A DNA stretch of 64,000 nucleotides from Cytobacillus praedii (GCF_001439605.1 NZ_LMBX01000012.1:82385-146384), one strand, 5' to 3'. Shown: positions 17,958 to 28,396, counted from the first letter of the stretch. The notes: generated from the sequence alone by a model not told the origin. Numbers and translations: made by a program.

Positions 17958-17996
17958 AAACTGAATGACTTTGGGCTAAAACCATCGAAGATTTGA

Positions 17997-18024
17997 CAAA
18001 AAAAGACAGCTATTCATAGCTGTC
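17997..18024. terminator. Bidirectional terminator between aadK and tdh
   Basis: GACAGCTAT / ATAGCTGTC is a perfect stem with T7 on the minus strand. It ends the kbl-tdh transcript. Confidence 0.85.
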
Positions 18025-18033
18025 CTTTCGATA

Positions 18034-18972
18034 TTACTTCCCTAGTTTATCTAACATATCTGAAGTCATTTTTGCTAAATCATATTCCGCTTTAAAGCCC
18101 CATTCTTCCTTGGCTGCACTAGCATCTATAGAATTTGGCCAGCTATCAGCAATTTTTTGACGAACAGGATCGACGTTATAGTTCATTTTAAAGCTCGGGA
18201 TATGTTTGCGGATTTCTGCTGCAATTTCTTCTGGATCAAAGCTCATTGCCGTTACATTAAATGAATTTCTGTGTAATAATTTGGATGCATCGGCTTCCAT
18301 TAACTCAACAATTGCATTTAATGCATCTGGCATATACATCATATCCATGTATGTTCCTTTATCAATATAAGAAGTATAGTGTCCATTTTTGATCGCTTCA
18401 TAATAAATTTCCACTGCATAATCAGTTGTCCCTCCTCCAGGAGGAGTTACATATGATATCAAGCCTGGGAATCTTAATCCACGTGTATCAACACCAAATT
18501 TATGATAGTAATAATCAGCTAATAACTCACCCGCAACTTTATTTACTCCATACATGGTCGTTGGACGCTGAATTGTATCCTGTGGCGTTTGATCTTTAGG
18601 CGTAGAAGGGCCGAACGCACCAATTGAGCTAGGTGTGAAAAACTGACTATTTAATTCCCTAGCTGTTTCAAGAGCGTTCATAAGTCCACCCATATTTAAA
18701 TTCCAAGCGAATACAGGATTTGCCTCTGCAGTAGCAGAAAGCAATGCAGCCATATGAATAACTGTATCGACATTATACTTCTTAGCAACCTCAATCATCG
18801 TTTTTGAGTCAGTTACATCTACCACTTCAAAAGGACCTGATTGTGCAGCTTCTGATTCATTTTTTCGAATATCTGTTGCAATCACGTTATCAGTACCATA
18901 AATATCTCTTAGTTTAACAGTTAATTCAGACCCAATTTGCCCTAACGCACCTGTAATAAAGATCTTTTTCAT
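18034..18972 (-). CDS. tdh: L-threonine 3-dehydrogenase, short-chain (epimerase-like) type
   Basis: A 312-residue SDR-fold enzyme, NAD-dependent, oxidising threonine to 2-amino-3-oxobutyrate. Visible features are the GALGQIG nucleotide-binding loop, the catalytic pair in YGVNK, and the family block [20 protein letters not shown] that separates it from sugar epimerases. Kbl lies directly upstream (59-base gap) and cleaves the unstable product, so the two form an operon for threonine degradation to glycine and acetyl-CoA. Confidence 0.93.
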   Translation of the reverse strand: MKKIFITGALGQIGSELTVKLRDIYGTDNVIATDIRKNESEAAQSGPFEVVDVTDSKTMIEVAKKYNVDTVIHMAALLSATAEANPVFAWNLNMGGLMNALETARELNSQFFTPSSIGAFGPSTPKDQTPQDTIQRPTTMYGVNKVAGELLADYYYHKFGVDTRGLRFPGLISYVTPPGGGTTDYAVEIYYEAIKNGHYTSYIDKGTYMDMMYMPDALNAIVELMEADASKLLHRNSFNVTAMSFDPEEIAAEIRKHIPSFKMNYNVDPVRQKIADSWPNSIDASAAKEEWGFKAEYDLAKMTSDMLDKLGK

Positions 18973-19031
18973 TGATTGCCTCCATCTCTTCCCTAATTGA
19001 AAGTGTTCTCTATCTAAGAAATGATCATTTT

Positions 19032-20225
19032 TTAGATAATGCCCATTTCCTTTCCAACCTTTTCATAAATCGCTATTGCTTTATCAAGCATTTCCTTTGT
19101 ATGTGCAGCTGAAGGCATATTTCTAACTCGGCCAGTTCCTCTTGGTACAGTAGGAAACACGATTGACTTCGCGTAAACACCCTCTTCATTCAGCTTTTTA
19201 CTGAATTCCTGTGTTTTTACTTCATCACCAATAATACAAGGAGTAATTGGTGTTTCACTATTCCCGATATCAAACCCTAATTTCTTTAATCCTGCTTTCA
19301 AATAGTTCGCATTATCCCATAGCTTCTCATTTAATTCTGTGCTTTCCATTAGCAATTCGATTGCCTTCGTACTTGCAACAACATCTGCAGGTGTCAATGA
19401 AGTAGAGAAAAGGAAAGGTCTGCTGCGAACTTTTAGCCAATCAATCAGTTCGCGCTTCCCAGCAACGTAACCGCCAACTACGCCTATCGCTTTAGATAGT
19501 GTTCCGATTTGAAAATCAATTTTATCAGATAATCCGAAATGCTTAACAGTACCAGCACCATCACCTAAAACACCTGATCCATGTGCATCATCTACATACG
19601 TAATAAGATCAAATTCTTCTGCAATTTCAACTATTTCAGGAAGCTTTGCAATGTCTCCATCCATCGAGAAAACCCCATCAGTGATAACCATGATTTTATT
19701 ATAAAGACCTGATTCTTTTGCTTCTTTTGCTTTTGCTCTTAAATCCTCCATGTCAGAATGGTTGACACGAATAATTTTGGCCTTTGATAAACGGCATCCA
19801 TCTATAATTGACGCATGATTCAATTCGTCTGAAAGAATGGCATCGTTTTTATCCATTACAGCTGAAATCGCAGCCATATTGCAGTTGAATCCTGATTGAT
19901 AGGCAATTGCTGCCTCTGTATGTTTAAACTCTGCTAATTTTTCTTCAAGCTTAATATGAATATCTAATGTCCCATTGATTGTACGAACAGCCCCAGCACC
20001 AACGCCATATTTGTTAATGGCATCCGACGCCGCTTTCTTTAAACGTTCATCTGTTGCCAGTCCTAAATAGTTATTGGAAGAAAGATTAATTAGTTCTTTT
20101 CCATTTATCTTAATAACTGGTCCATTTGGGCTTTCCAGAGGGTCAATCACATTATATAACCCTTTGCCTCTTAAATCTTCAAGATTCTCATTTAAAAATG
20201 CATCTAATGTTTTACTTGTCATCAT
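19032..20225 (-). CDS. kbl: Glycine C-acetyltransferase (2-amino-3-ketobutyrate CoA ligase)
   Basis: A 397-residue PLP enzyme of the alpha-oxoamine synthase family. [17 protein letters not shown] and the PLP lysine in [12 protein letters not shown] are present. Two adjacent ATGs follow GGGGG, and either could be used (20225 or 20222). It is first in the kbl-tdh operon. An S-box riboswitch with terminator lies about 225 bases upstream in the same direction with no other gene between, so transcription may depend on SAM level. A promoter downstream of the riboswitch cannot be excluded (TATAAT on the minus strand near 20326). Confidence 0.94.
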   Translation of the reverse strand: MMTSKTLDAFLNENLEDLRGKGLYNVIDPLESPNGPVIKINGKELINLSSNNYLGLATDERLKKAASDAINKYGVGAGAVRTINGTLDIHIKLEEKLAEFKHTEAAIAYQSGFNCNMAAISAVMDKNDAILSDELNHASIIDGCRLSKAKIIRVNHSDMEDLRAKAKEAKESGLYNKIMVITDGVFSMDGDIAKLPEIVEIAEEFDLITYVDDAHGSGVLGDGAGTVKHFGLSDKIDFQIGTLSKAIGVVGGYVAGKRELIDWLKVRSRPFLFSTSLTPADVVASTKAIELLMESTELNEKLWDNANYLKAGLKKLGFDIGNSETPITPCIIGDEVKTQEFSKKLNEEGVYAKSIVFPTVPRGTGRVRNMPSAAHTKEMLDKAIAIYEKVGKEMGII

Positions 20226-20451
20226 TAAATCCCCCAGTTAGATATTTTCACACTAATTGTCACCTTACAGTATACAGTTGTATTTCTAGAGAGGACATCT
20301 GCAACCTTGTTATGTAAAGGATTCATAGATTATACTTTAACATAATTTTAAACTTTGTACATACCTCATGGACAGAATTGATGGTAAATTTTTTAGCTAC
20401 ATTTTCTAGTTTGCTCATTTTATATGAAAGTAATGAGTAAGTAATTGAACG

Positions 20452-20634
20452 AAAAAAAACCTCCTTTTTTCTCATCCATAAGAAAAAAGAAGGCTCCTAT
20501 TTACGAAACCATCTCATTTCTCATCTTCCAGATACATAATGCATCTGCAGGAATTGGCACAGTGTTCATTTTAGAACCTGCTGCCGAGACTTCTTTGGGC
20601 CTGTCCCTCGGTCTCTCTGGATAAGAAAGTGATG
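20452..20634 (-). promoter_or_regulatory. S-box (SAM-I) riboswitch with terminator
   Basis: On the minus strand the conserved S-box core is present: CUUAUCCAGAGAG, GAGGGACAGGCCC, GAAG and GGCAGCAGG, followed by a variable arm and GAUGAGAAA. P1 pairs UUUCUUAUC with GAUGAGAAA, extended by CAUC/GAUG. A 16-bp terminator stem (20460-20493) plus T8 follows. High SAM would therefore stop transcription. The only downstream genes are kbl and tdh, an unusual target. Confidence 0.9.
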
Positions 20635-20977
20635 TACTGCTATTCATTTTTAACAAATTCAATTTCTATTTTATTTTAATTATCATAAAAGTCAAGCGAT
20701 TCAATAAGTTTCGTGATTAAAATCTTCACATTAGTTCTTATTTCCGGATTTCTTCATATAAATGTACTGTTATGACAATTAGGACATCCCCTTCCATACA
20801 ATACATATATTTTATACTTCATTGACCTTTGGCAAAGCTAATCATTTTATCAATTATTTTATTATATTCATTTTTTATTTATATTAATTATAAATAAGTA
20901 TTGATTTTTTGTTGAGAAGTGTTATCATTATTTGCAAGAAGTATTAATTAACTTAATTCATATGAGGTGAAAATGAA
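20635..20977. other. Divergent promoter region of the riboswitch and katA
   Basis: AT-rich with no gene. A candidate katA promoter is TTGATT, 16 bases, TATCAT near 20901-20928. PerR/Fur-like sequence was looked for, and only poor matches were seen. Confidence 0.4.
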
Positions 20978-22435
20978 ATGACAACTAACAATAATCTAAC
21001 AACAAGCTGGGGTGCACCTGTTGGTGACAACCAAAACTCAATGACTGCAGGTTCTCGAGGACCTACTTTAATCCAAGATGTCCATTTACTTGAGAAATTA
21101 GCTCACTTCAACCGCGAACGTGTGCCAGAGCGTGTAGTTCATGCAAAAGGTGCAGGTGCACATGGATATTTCGAAGTAACAAACGATCTTACGAAATATA
21201 CAAAGGCAGACTTTTTATCTGAGGTAGGCAAACGCACGCCAATGTTTATCCGCTTCTCTACTGTTGCCGGCGAACTTGGCTCAGCAGATACTGTCCGCGA
21301 TCCACGTGGATTTGCTGTAAAGTTTTATACAGAAGAAGGAAATTATGACCTTGTTGGAAACAACACACCAATTTTCTTCATTCGCGATGCAATTAAATTC
21401 CCTGATTTCATTCATACACAAAAAAGAGATCCAAAAACACATTTGAAAAACCCAACTGCTGTTTGGGATTTCTGGTCATTATCTCCTGAATCCCTTCATC
21501 AAGTAACATACTTAATGGGAGACCGTGGAATCCCAGCAACATTACGACATATGAATGGGTACGGCAGCCATACATTTAAATGGACTAACAAAGACGGCGA
21601 TGGCGTTTGGGTGAAATATCACTTTATTGCTGATCAAGGTGTGAAAAACATGGATGTAAACCTCGCAGCAAAACTGGCAGGTGAAAATCCTGATTACCAT
21701 ACAGAGGATTTATTTAACGCGATTGAAAATGGAGATTTTCCTTCTTGGACGCTGAAAGTACAAATCATGCCGCTAGAGGATGCAAACACTTACCGCTTTG
21801 ATCCATTTGATGTAACAAAGATTTGGTCACATAAAGATTATCCATTAATTGAAGTTGGAAAAATGGTTTTAAATAAAAATCCAGAAAACTATTTTGCGGA
21901 AGTGGAACAAGCAACATTCTCCCCTGGTACGCTAGTTCCTGGAATTGATGTTTCACCAGATAAAATGCTGCAAGGACGTCTTTTTGCTTACCATGATGCA
22001 CATCGTTATCGTGTTGGAGCAAACCACCAAGCATTGCCAATTAACCGTCCAAGAAATGAAGTGAAGAATTACCAGCGTGATGGACAAATGCGTTTTGATA
22101 ATAACGGCGGCGGTTCTGTTTACTATGAACCAAACAGCTTCGGGGGACCTGCTGAAGTACCTGAGCACAAGCAAGCTGCATTCCCAGTTACCGGAATTGC
22201 TGAAAGTGTTGCTTACGATCACAATGATCATTACACTCAGCCTGGAGATCTTTACCGCTTAATGTCTGAAGAAGAACGTACTCGCTTAGTTGACAACATT
22301 GTTGCGGCAATGAAGCCTGTTGAATTGGAGGAAATTAAGCTCCGTCAAATCCAGCACTTCTATAAGGCAGATCCTGAATACGGCACTCGTATTGCAGAAG
22401 GACTAGGATTAAAGGTTCCACAAGAGGTAAAATAG
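20978..22435 (+). CDS. katA: Catalase (heme, small-subunit clade)
   Basis: A 485-residue monofunctional catalase degrading hydrogen peroxide. Motifs: [20 protein letters not shown] around the catalytic residues, [10 protein letters not shown], and the proximal heme tyrosine in [14 protein letters not shown]. Family length is normal and no export signal is seen, so it is cytosolic. GAGGTG lies eight bases before the ATG. Monocistronic, with its own terminator. Confidence 0.96.
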   Translation: MTTNNNLTTSWGAPVGDNQNSMTAGSRGPTLIQDVHLLEKLAHFNRERVPERVVHAKGAGAHGYFEVTNDLTKYTKADFLSEVGKRTPMFIRFSTVAGELGSADTVRDPRGFAVKFYTEEGNYDLVGNNTPIFFIRDAIKFPDFIHTQKRDPKTHLKNPTAVWDFWSLSPESLHQVTYLMGDRGIPATLRHMNGYGSHTFKWTNKDGDGVWVKYHFIADQGVKNMDVNLAAKLAGENPDYHTEDLFNAIENGDFPSWTLKVQIMPLEDANTYRFDPFDVTKIWSHKDYPLIEVGKMVLNKNPENYFAEVEQATFSPGTLVPGIDVSPDKMLQGRLFAYHDAHRYRVGANHQALPINRPRNEVKNYQRDGQMRFDNNGGGSVYYEPNSFGGPAEVPEHKQAAFPVTGIAESVAYDHNDHYTQPGDLYRLMSEEERTRLVDNIVAAMKPVELEEIKLRQIQHFYKADPEYGTRIAEGLGLKVPQEVK

Positions 22436-22446
22436 CAGATTCTTGT

Positions 22447-22482
22447 AAAAAGGCATCCGTTTATTTTAATGGATGCCTTTTT
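22447..22482 (+). terminator. Terminator after katA
   Basis: AAAAAGGCATCC / GGATGCCTTTTT, perfect stem with a T run. Confidence 0.9.
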
Positions 22483-22827
22483 CGCTTAATACATGTTTTA
22501 GTTATAATAGGTTCGTAAACAATTTTCGGAATTAGTTGATGCTTAAATTCTTATTACAGCTAAATATTCCTGTATTTTCGAATGAATAGGGTCACAAATT
22601 TTTGTTAGAACCCAACTTTTGCTGCTTTATAAATTATTGGGTTATTGAATTCTTGTTAGGATTCTCCTATTGTCATAACTAAATCTCTGCCAAGCTGCCC
22701 CGCTATTTCACCCTCCACCTCTTTTCCATTACTTTTTCCGCAGCCATACGGCTGAAACTCTAGTCGAATGAATAAAAATCTTGTATGATGTAAAAATGGA
22801 TTACTTTTGAAAGTTGAGGATATAAAA
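22483..22827. other. Intergenic stretch before yfmM
   Basis: No convincing gene. A minus frame (about 22665-22810) reads LEFQPYGCGKSNGKEVEGEI before a stop, but it has no start codon with a ribosome binding site and overlaps the next gene, so it is probably chance or debris. Confidence 0.4.
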
Positions 22828-24384
22828 ATGAGCTTATTAAATGTTGAAAATTTGAGCCATACTTTTGGTGATCGTACATTATTTAAAGATGTTTCCTTCC
22901 GGCTATTAGCAGAAGATCACGTAGGGCTTGTTGGGGCAAATGGGGTTGGAAAATCAACTTTAATGAATATTATTACAGGACAGCTGATACATGATTCAGG
23001 ACGTGTCGAATGGACACCAAGTGTTCATTATGGCTATCTAGATCAGCATACGGTTCTCACTCCAGGAAAAACCATGCGAGATGTGCTAAAGGATGCCTTC
23101 CTACCGCTTTTTGAACAGGAAAAGGCACTGAATGAGGTTACATCAAAGATGGCTGATGCTACTCCTGAAGAACTTGAAGAATTGCTGGATGAAATGGGGA
23201 AAATTCAGGATCGTTTGGATGCAGGTGGTTTTTATACTCTCGATATTAAGATTGAAGAAGCTGCACGCGGACTTGGTTTAGATGCAATTGGATTAGACCG
23301 CGATGTTTCCGCTTTAAGTGGTGGACAGCGTACAAAAGTATTACTCGCAAAGCTGCTCCTTGAGCAGCCGCAAGTTCTATTGCTCGATGAGCCGACAAAC
23401 TACTTGGATGTCGAACATATTCGCTGGCTTTCAAACTACTTAAAAGAATATCCATATGCATTCATGCTTATTTCTCATGATACAGAATTTATGAATCAGG
23501 TCTCAAACACGATCTTCCATTTGGAATTTTCGAAGCTGACACGCTACACAGCGAGCTATGATAAGTTTCTCGAATTGGCAGAAATTAATAAAAATCAGCA
23601 TCTTAATGCATATGAAAAACAGAAGGATTTTATTAAAAAACAAGAAGATTTTATCGCAAAAAATAAGGCACGGTATTCAACGACTGGCCGAGCAAAAAGC
23701 CGTCAAAAGCAGCTTGATCGCATGGAAAGAATAGATCGTCCTGAAACAGCCATGAAACCTACCTTTGAATTTAAAGAATCACGAGGCAGCAGCCGTTATG
23801 TATTCGAAGGAGAGGACTTTGAAATCGGTTATGCACACGCATTATTACCCAAAATGTCGATTACGATTGAACGTGGTGAAAAAATTGCCATTGTCGGCTG
23901 TAATGGTGTCGGGAAATCAACTCTACTAAAAACAATGCTCGGAAAAATCAACCCGATTAGCGGTAAAGTTGAAAGAGGCGACTTCCTCTTCCCTTCTTAT
24001 TTTGAACAAGAAGTAAAAGCTGAAAATATCACACCAATCGATGATGTTTGGAATGAATTTCCATCCATGGATCAGCACCAAGTCCGCGCGGCTTTAGCAA
24101 AATGTGGTCTGAAAAATGAACATATCTCTCGCCCATTAAACCAATTAAGCGGTGGAGAACAAGCGAAGGTTAGACTATGTAAGCTTCTAATGAACGAAAG
24201 TAACTGGCTCCTTTTTGATGAGCCCACCAATCACCTTGATGTCGTAGCAAAAGAAGAATTGAAGCGTGCATTAAAAGCCTATAAAGGAACGGTTGTCTTA
24301 GTTTGTCACGAGCCTGATTTTTATGAGGACTGGGTAACGAAGGTATGGAATGTCGAAGAATGGTCCCAGCAGCTATCTAAATAA
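22828..24384 (+). CDS. yfmM: ABC-F family ATPase, YfmM type
   Basis: A 518-residue protein with two ABC nucleotide-binding domains and no membrane segment, as in ABC-F ribosome-associated factors. Each half has Walker A (GANGVGKST; GCNGVGKST), signature (LSGGQRTKV; LSGGEQAKV) and Walker B (LLLDEPTNYLD; LLFDEPTNHLD). The linker is rich in Lys and Gln. The start is taken at the ATG preceded by GAGGA, giving a length equal to B. subtilis YfmM as remembered. Its role is probably relief of ribosome stalling; antibiotic protection is possible but not shown. Confidence 0.92.
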   Translation: MSLLNVENLSHTFGDRTLFKDVSFRLLAEDHVGLVGANGVGKSTLMNIITGQLIHDSGRVEWTPSVHYGYLDQHTVLTPGKTMRDVLKDAFLPLFEQEKALNEVTSKMADATPEELEELLDEMGKIQDRLDAGGFYTLDIKIEEAARGLGLDAIGLDRDVSALSGGQRTKVLLAKLLLEQPQVLLLDEPTNYLDVEHIRWLSNYLKEYPYAFMLISHDTEFMNQVSNTIFHLEFSKLTRYTASYDKFLELAEINKNQHLNAYEKQKDFIKKQEDFIAKNKARYSTTGRAKSRQKQLDRMERIDRPETAMKPTFEFKESRGSSRYVFEGEDFEIGYAHALLPKMSITIERGEKIAIVGCNGVGKSTLLKTMLGKINPISGKVERGDFLFPSYFEQEVKAENITPIDDVWNEFPSMDQHQVRAALAKCGLKNEHISRPLNQLSGGEQAKVRLCKLLMNESNWLLFDEPTNHLDVVAKEELKRALKAYKGTVVLVCHEPDFYEDWVTKVWNVEEWSQQLSK

Positions 24385-24393
24385 TCATGTAAA

Positions 24394-24422
24394 GAAGCCC
24401 TCTGCATAGCAGGGGCTTTTAT
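24394..24422 (+). terminator. Terminator after yfmM
   Basis: AAGCCC..TCTGC / GCAGG..GGCTT stem followed by TTATTT. Confidence 0.8.
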
Positions 24423-24610
24423 TTATATGTAGGCATTTGTGACCAATATTTGAACATTTAATAAAACTCGTGCAACCGATTACAATAGTGTATAATAAAA
24501 AAAGCCCGTAAATTGATAAAATTTTAAATTATAACTATGAGAAAATAGTAATATTTCTCTTCATGGCTAACCTTTAAGCGGGTAAATATTTATAAAGGAC
24601 TAACTAATTT

Positions 24611-25462
24611 ATGACTGTAAAAAAGATTGCCTGGATTACTGACAGTACTGCCTATATTACAGATGATTTGAAAAAGCATCCTGATGTGTATGTTATTCCA
24701 TTATCCATTACATTCGGTGATGAAACCTTTGAAGATGGAATCGATTTAAGTACAGATCAATTATATAAAAGAATTGTTTCAGCAAAAGAAATTCCGAAGA
24801 CTTCTCAGCCAGCTGCAGGACGATTTGCAGAGCTGTTTGAACAATTAAAGGAAAACTATGATTCTGCTGTTGCCGTTCATATTTCTAGTAAACTAAGCGG
24901 GACCATTAATAGCTGTCTTTCTGGAGCTGCGCTCGCAGATTTCCCCGTTGAAGCTGTCGACTCAAAGTCAATGTCTTATGCAATAACAACCTTAATAAAT
25001 AAAGGGATGGATCTTGCTGAAAAGGGTATGTCTAGTAAAGAAATCGCAAGCTTCCTCCAAGAGGACGCAGCTAAATCAGAAAACTATTTTTTGCTAGGAA
25101 GCCTTGATCAATTTTACAAAGGCGGAAGAATGTCAGGTACCGCTTATTTATTAGGCAGCCTTTTAAATATAAAGCCAATTATCAGAATTAACAATCATGG
25201 GGAATTTGAACTTTTCGAAAAGGTTCGATCAGAGAAGAAAGCAGTCAAACGTATGCTTGAATTACTTGGTGATGCCTATAAAAAACACTCCATTTCACAA
25301 GTTCAAATATTACACGGGAATGTCCATGAAAAAGCAAAAGAGCTTGGAAATGAAATTAAAGCTCTATTCCCTAAACTTGATATTTTTATCGGTGAAATAA
25401 GCTCCACGATTGCCGCACATTCTGGTGAGGGCACGCTTGCTACATTGTGGCATAACGAATAA
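24611..25462 (+). CDS. DegV family fatty-acid-binding protein
   Basis: A 283-residue DegV/FakB-fold protein. Proteins of this family bind a fatty acid and present it to the FakA kinase. WITDSTAYI at the N-terminus, the KTSQPAAGRF loop and VHISSKLSGT are the family ligand-binding blocks; C-terminal GEISSTIAAHSGEGTLA is also conserved. The ribosome binding site is AAAGGAC. A dispersed repeat begins directly at its stop codon. The lipid ligand cannot be told from sequence. Confidence 0.92.
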   Translation: MTVKKIAWITDSTAYITDDLKKHPDVYVIPLSITFGDETFEDGIDLSTDQLYKRIVSAKEIPKTSQPAAGRFAELFEQLKENYDSAVAVHISSKLSGTINSCLSGAALADFPVEAVDSKSMSYAITTLINKGMDLAEKGMSSKEIASFLQEDAAKSENYFLLGSLDQFYKGGRMSGTAYLLGSLLNIKPIIRINNHGEFELFEKVRSEKKAVKRMLELLGDAYKKHSISQVQILHGNVHEKAKELGNEIKALFPKLDIFIGEISSTIAAHSGEGTLATLWHNE

Positions 25463-25604
25463 AGAAAGTAGAAGCGCCTTGCTTAGTGCCGTATAGACTT
25501 GACCACCAACGACTAAATAAAGGAAACACGAAGAGCAGTAGCGCATTCGTGCTTGACTTATCGTAGGATGGGGAGAGAGGTGCAATAGGAGCTAGACAGT
25601 TCTC
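25463..25604 (+). repeat. Dispersed GCGC...GCTAGACA repeat, copy 1
   Basis: Starts immediately after the degV TAA: AGAAAGTAGAAGCGCCTTGC and ends ..GGAGCTAGACAGTTCTC. It contains an internal CACGAA / TTCGTG hairpin around 25530-25555. A second, inverted copy is at 60514-60668. From memory, similar repeats are common between genes in Bacillaceae. Confidence 0.7.
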
Positions 25605-25635
25605 TAATTTTAATAATGGTTATACTAATTCTTTT

Positions 25636-25680
25636 TAAAAAAATGCCTGGGGATACATGCTATCTCACAGGCATTTTTTT
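25636..25680. terminator. Bidirectional terminator between degV and hmgA
   Basis: ATGCCTG / CAGGCAT stem flanked by A7 and T7, so it can work in both directions. Confidence 0.85.
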
Positions 25681-25682
25681 AA

Positions 25683-26834
25683 TTAAACCCATGTATACAT
25701 ATACTTATCATCCTCTATTATTTTAGCCTGCTGGACGACCTTCAAGGGTTTGAACGTATCAATCATAACCGCTAGCTCCAGCGTTTCTTTCTTCCCGATA
25801 CTCGCTTCCGTAGTTCCTGGATGCGGTCCATGAGGAATTCCACTTGGATGCAAGGTGATGGATTCGATATTTACCCCTTTCCTGCTCATAAAATTCCCTT
25901 CAACATAGTAAAGAAGTTCATCACTGTTCACATTGCTATGTGTATAAGGTGCTGGGATTGCCTCCGGGTGGTAATCAAACAACCTTGGCACAAATGAACA
26001 AACCACAAAATTATGCCCCTCAAATGTTTGATGGACTGGCGGCGGCTGATGAACCCTACCGGTAATTGGTTCAAAATCTTCAATATTAAATACCCATGGA
26101 TATAAATACCCGTCCCAGCCTTCCACGTCGAACGGATGATGATTTAGTATATGGGAATGCAGATAACCTCTCGTTTTTGTAATGACTTCATACTCCCCTT
26201 TTTGATCAAACGTTTCAAGTATTTCGGGACCGCGAATATCTCGTTCGCAGAATGGGCTGTGTTCGAGTAATTGCCCATACTCATTCCGATACCTTCTCGG
26301 CGTTGTTATTTGACTGAAAGATTCAATAAATAAAACCTTTGTCTTTTCGCTATTTTCTGGAATGAACCGATAGATGGTTCCAATAGGGATAATTACATAA
26401 TCTCCAGGCCGATAAGTGATTGTTCCAAACATGGTTTCTATTTTCCCATTACCATAATGAATATAGATCATTTCATCGCCGTCACCATTTCGATAATAAC
26501 TTTTCATCGGCTCAGTTATATTTCCTGTCGCTATCAGTAAATCTTCATTTCCTAATAGATATTGTCTGGCATTTAGCGCATCGCCATTTTTCTTGATATG
26601 ATTCGTCATCAAATGTCTGTGCTTTAGTGGACCTTGCTCTTCAAATTCCGGCAAATATTTACCTATTAGTGATGTTCTAACTACCTCTGTTGGCATATGG
26701 TGATGGTAAAGAATGGATTGTGTTCCCGAGAAGCCTTTCGTTCCCATCACCTGCTCTCTGAATAGGCTGCCATCGTCTTTTCTAAACGCCGTATGACGTT
26801 TATGCGGAATTTTTCCCATTTGGCGATAAAACAT
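25683..26834 (-). CDS. hmgA: Homogentisate 1,2-dioxygenase
   Basis: A 383-residue cupin-fold iron enzyme that opens the ring of homogentisate to maleylacetoacetate, in tyrosine catabolism. The C-terminal metal region is visible (NSDELLYYVEGNF, HPSGIPHGPHPG), as are HHPFDVEGWDGYLYPWVFNI and the family N-terminus MGKIPHKRHTAFR. Shorter than the mammalian enzyme but normal for this bacterial branch. Last gene of the operon aminotransferase, flavin-reductase-like, fahA, hmgA (nine-base gap to fahA). Confidence 0.94.
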   Translation of the reverse strand: MFYRQMGKIPHKRHTAFRKDDGSLFREQVMGTKGFSGTQSILYHHHMPTEVVRTSLIGKYLPEFEEQGPLKHRHLMTNHIKKNGDALNARQYLLGNEDLLIATGNITEPMKSYYRNGDGDEMIYIHYGNGKIETMFGTITYRPGDYVIIPIGTIYRFIPENSEKTKVLFIESFSQITTPRRYRNEYGQLLEHSPFCERDIRGPEILETFDQKGEYEVITKTRGYLHSHILNHHPFDVEGWDGYLYPWVFNIEDFEPITGRVHQPPPVHQTFEGHNFVVCSFVPRLFDYHPEAIPAPYTHSNVNSDELLYYVEGNFMSRKGVNIESITLHPSGIPHGPHPGTTEASIGKKETLELAVMIDTFKPLKVVQQAKIIEDDKYMYTWV

Positions 26835-26843
26835 GTCCCCACC

Positions 26844-27767
26844 TCATTCATTAATGATTGTATTAGTCAATTTTCCTAATGAAGTAATTTCTAATTCAAC
26901 TTCATCCCCTGGCACTAACCAGCGATGGACATCCGTTCCAAGCTCTAGAATACAGCCGCTCCCTACTGTCCCAGATCCAATAATTTCACCAGGATACAAA
27001 GTAACCCCTTTTGAAGCCCGCTCAATCATTTCTCCGAACGAGTAGTAAATATCCTTCATATTCCCTTCTGATAATAAGACTTCATTTACTTTCGCTCTCA
27101 TAGTTAAATCATAGCCATTCTCGACTCGATATTCTTCCATTTCATCCTTCGTCACTATAAATGGTCCGATTGAGGTAGCAAAATCCTTCCCCTTCGCTGG
27201 TCCAAGACCAACCTTCATTTCCTCTCGCTGGAAATCTCTTGCACTCCAATCATTTAGGATACAATAGCCGAAAATATATTGATCTGCATGCTCTGCTTTA
27301 ATATCCCTGCCCTCTTTTCCAATTACACAAGCCACTTCCAATTCATAATCAAGCCACTCACATTTTTTCGGCCGAGTGATCCTTTCGTTTGGTCCTTTAA
27401 TCGCTAAGTGATTAGAAAAATAAAACACAGGGATTTCATACCATTCAGGAATCATTTCCAGTCCACGGTTTTCTCTTGCTGTTTTTACGTGTTCTTCAAA
27501 AGCATAAAAGTCCCGAAAACTTTTTGGATTTGGCAGCGGGGCTTTTAATTCAACCTCTTTTAATAAATATAATCCTTTGTTTTTAACCGAGAACTTCAGT
27601 TCACTAGAGAGATACTTCATGAAAAAGGAATGATTTTCAAGAAAAGAAAGCATGTCTTTCGGTAATACACCGTTTGAAGCTTCATGCATATCAACGACAA
27701 AGTGATCGTTTTCAATCCATCCAGCTCTTATCGATCCATCCTTTTTTTGAAAGGTTACAAATTTCAT
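26844..27767 (-). CDS. fahA: Fumarylacetoacetate hydrolase family protein
   Basis: A 307-residue FAH-fold hydrolase. The metal-binding acidic residues appear in the block DYELEVACVIGKEGRD and in the W-S-A-R-D-F-Q-REE block; the terminal VPGDEVELEITSLGKLTN is typical. In this operon it should split fumarylacetoacetate (or maleylacetoacetate) into fumarate (or maleate) and acetoacetate. GAGGTG precedes the ATG. It lies between the flavin-reductase-like gene (four-base gap) and hmgA, so translational coupling is likely. Confidence 0.92.
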   Translation of the reverse strand: MKFVTFQKKDGSIRAGWIENDHFVVDMHEASNGVLPKDMLSFLENHSFFMKYLSSELKFSVKNKGLYLLKEVELKAPLPNPKSFRDFYAFEEHVKTARENRGLEMIPEWYEIPVFYFSNHLAIKGPNERITRPKKCEWLDYELEVACVIGKEGRDIKAEHADQYIFGYCILNDWSARDFQREEMKVGLGPAKGKDFATSIGPFIVTKDEMEEYRVENGYDLTMRAKVNEVLLSEGNMKDIYYSFGEMIERASKGVTLYPGEIIGSGTVGSGCILELGTDVHRWLVPGDEVELEITSLGKLTNTIINE

Positions 27768-27771
27768 AGTC

Positions 27772-28392
27772 TCACCTCGGGTTTGTTTTTCGGACTAATT
27801 CAAAAACATCACCCAATGGCTTTGTATACATTTGTCCAGCCATACGTCCGACAGGTTTTAGTTTATCTGTATTAATTCTGCCATTTTCATATAGCTCTTC
27901 TGCAACATGAACATGTTCTACCTTCCCAATGACGAGACTCCCTGCACCTGGGTGCTCGCCAAAATGATGGATTTGAAAAAGTGAACATTCCAGATGAACT
28001 TTTGATTCTTTTACCCTAGGAGGTTTAACAAACTGACTGCTTTCCTTCTGCAAACCAGAGGTTTCTAGTTCATCAATTTCAGCTGGAAACTCTGACGCAC
28101 AAATATTCATCTTTTCAACCCAATCTTCGCTAACAATGTTAATTACAAATTCCCCTGTTGCTTCAATATTGGCAAGCGTATCCTTTTTCTTTCCATCCGT
28201 TCCCCTTCTCATTGGCGAAAAACAAATGAGCAGCGGATCCGCACAAATAGCAGTAAAAAAACTAAAAGGTGCCGCATTCACGATGCCCATCTCATCCAGT
28301 GTCGTCACAAACGCAATCGGCCGGGGTAAAATGGACCCCACCAGTAATTTATAGGCATCTTTCCATTCCAGGTTACCCGGGTTGATTTCCAA
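27772..28392 (-). CDS. Flavin reductase-like (FMN-binding split-barrel) protein
   Basis: A 206-residue protein of the flavoredoxin/flavin-reductase domain family. The N-terminal block ILPRPIAFVTTLDEMGIVNA and PFSFFTAICADPLLICFS are the FMN-binding signature; EHPGAGSLVIGKVEHVHV is also conserved. It starts at TTG, with a four-base gap to the preceding aminotransferase gene. Its role in homogentisate degradation is not known. It occupies the position where an isomerase gene (maiA) would be expected, but the fold gives no direct reason to assign that reaction. Confidence 0.85.
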   Translation of the reverse strand: MEINPGNLEWKDAYKLLVGSILPRPIAFVTTLDEMGIVNAAPFSFFTAICADPLLICFSPMRRGTDGKKKDTLANIEATGEFVINIVSEDWVEKMNICASEFPAEIDELETSGLQKESSQFVKPPRVKESKVHLECSLFQIHHFGEHPGAGSLVIGKVEHVHVAEELYENGRINTDKLKPVGRMAGQMYTKPLGDVFELVRKTNPR

Positions 28393-28396
28393 TGAA

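Noticed and set aside
20860..20920. PerR or Fur box before katA
   Set aside because: Best match to TTATAATNATTATAA is about 11 of 15 in very AT-rich DNA, not convincing.
22665..22810. Minus-strand frame ending ...AGQLGRDLVMTIGES
   Set aside because: No start codon with a ribosome binding site, overlaps the yfmM start and no family recognised.
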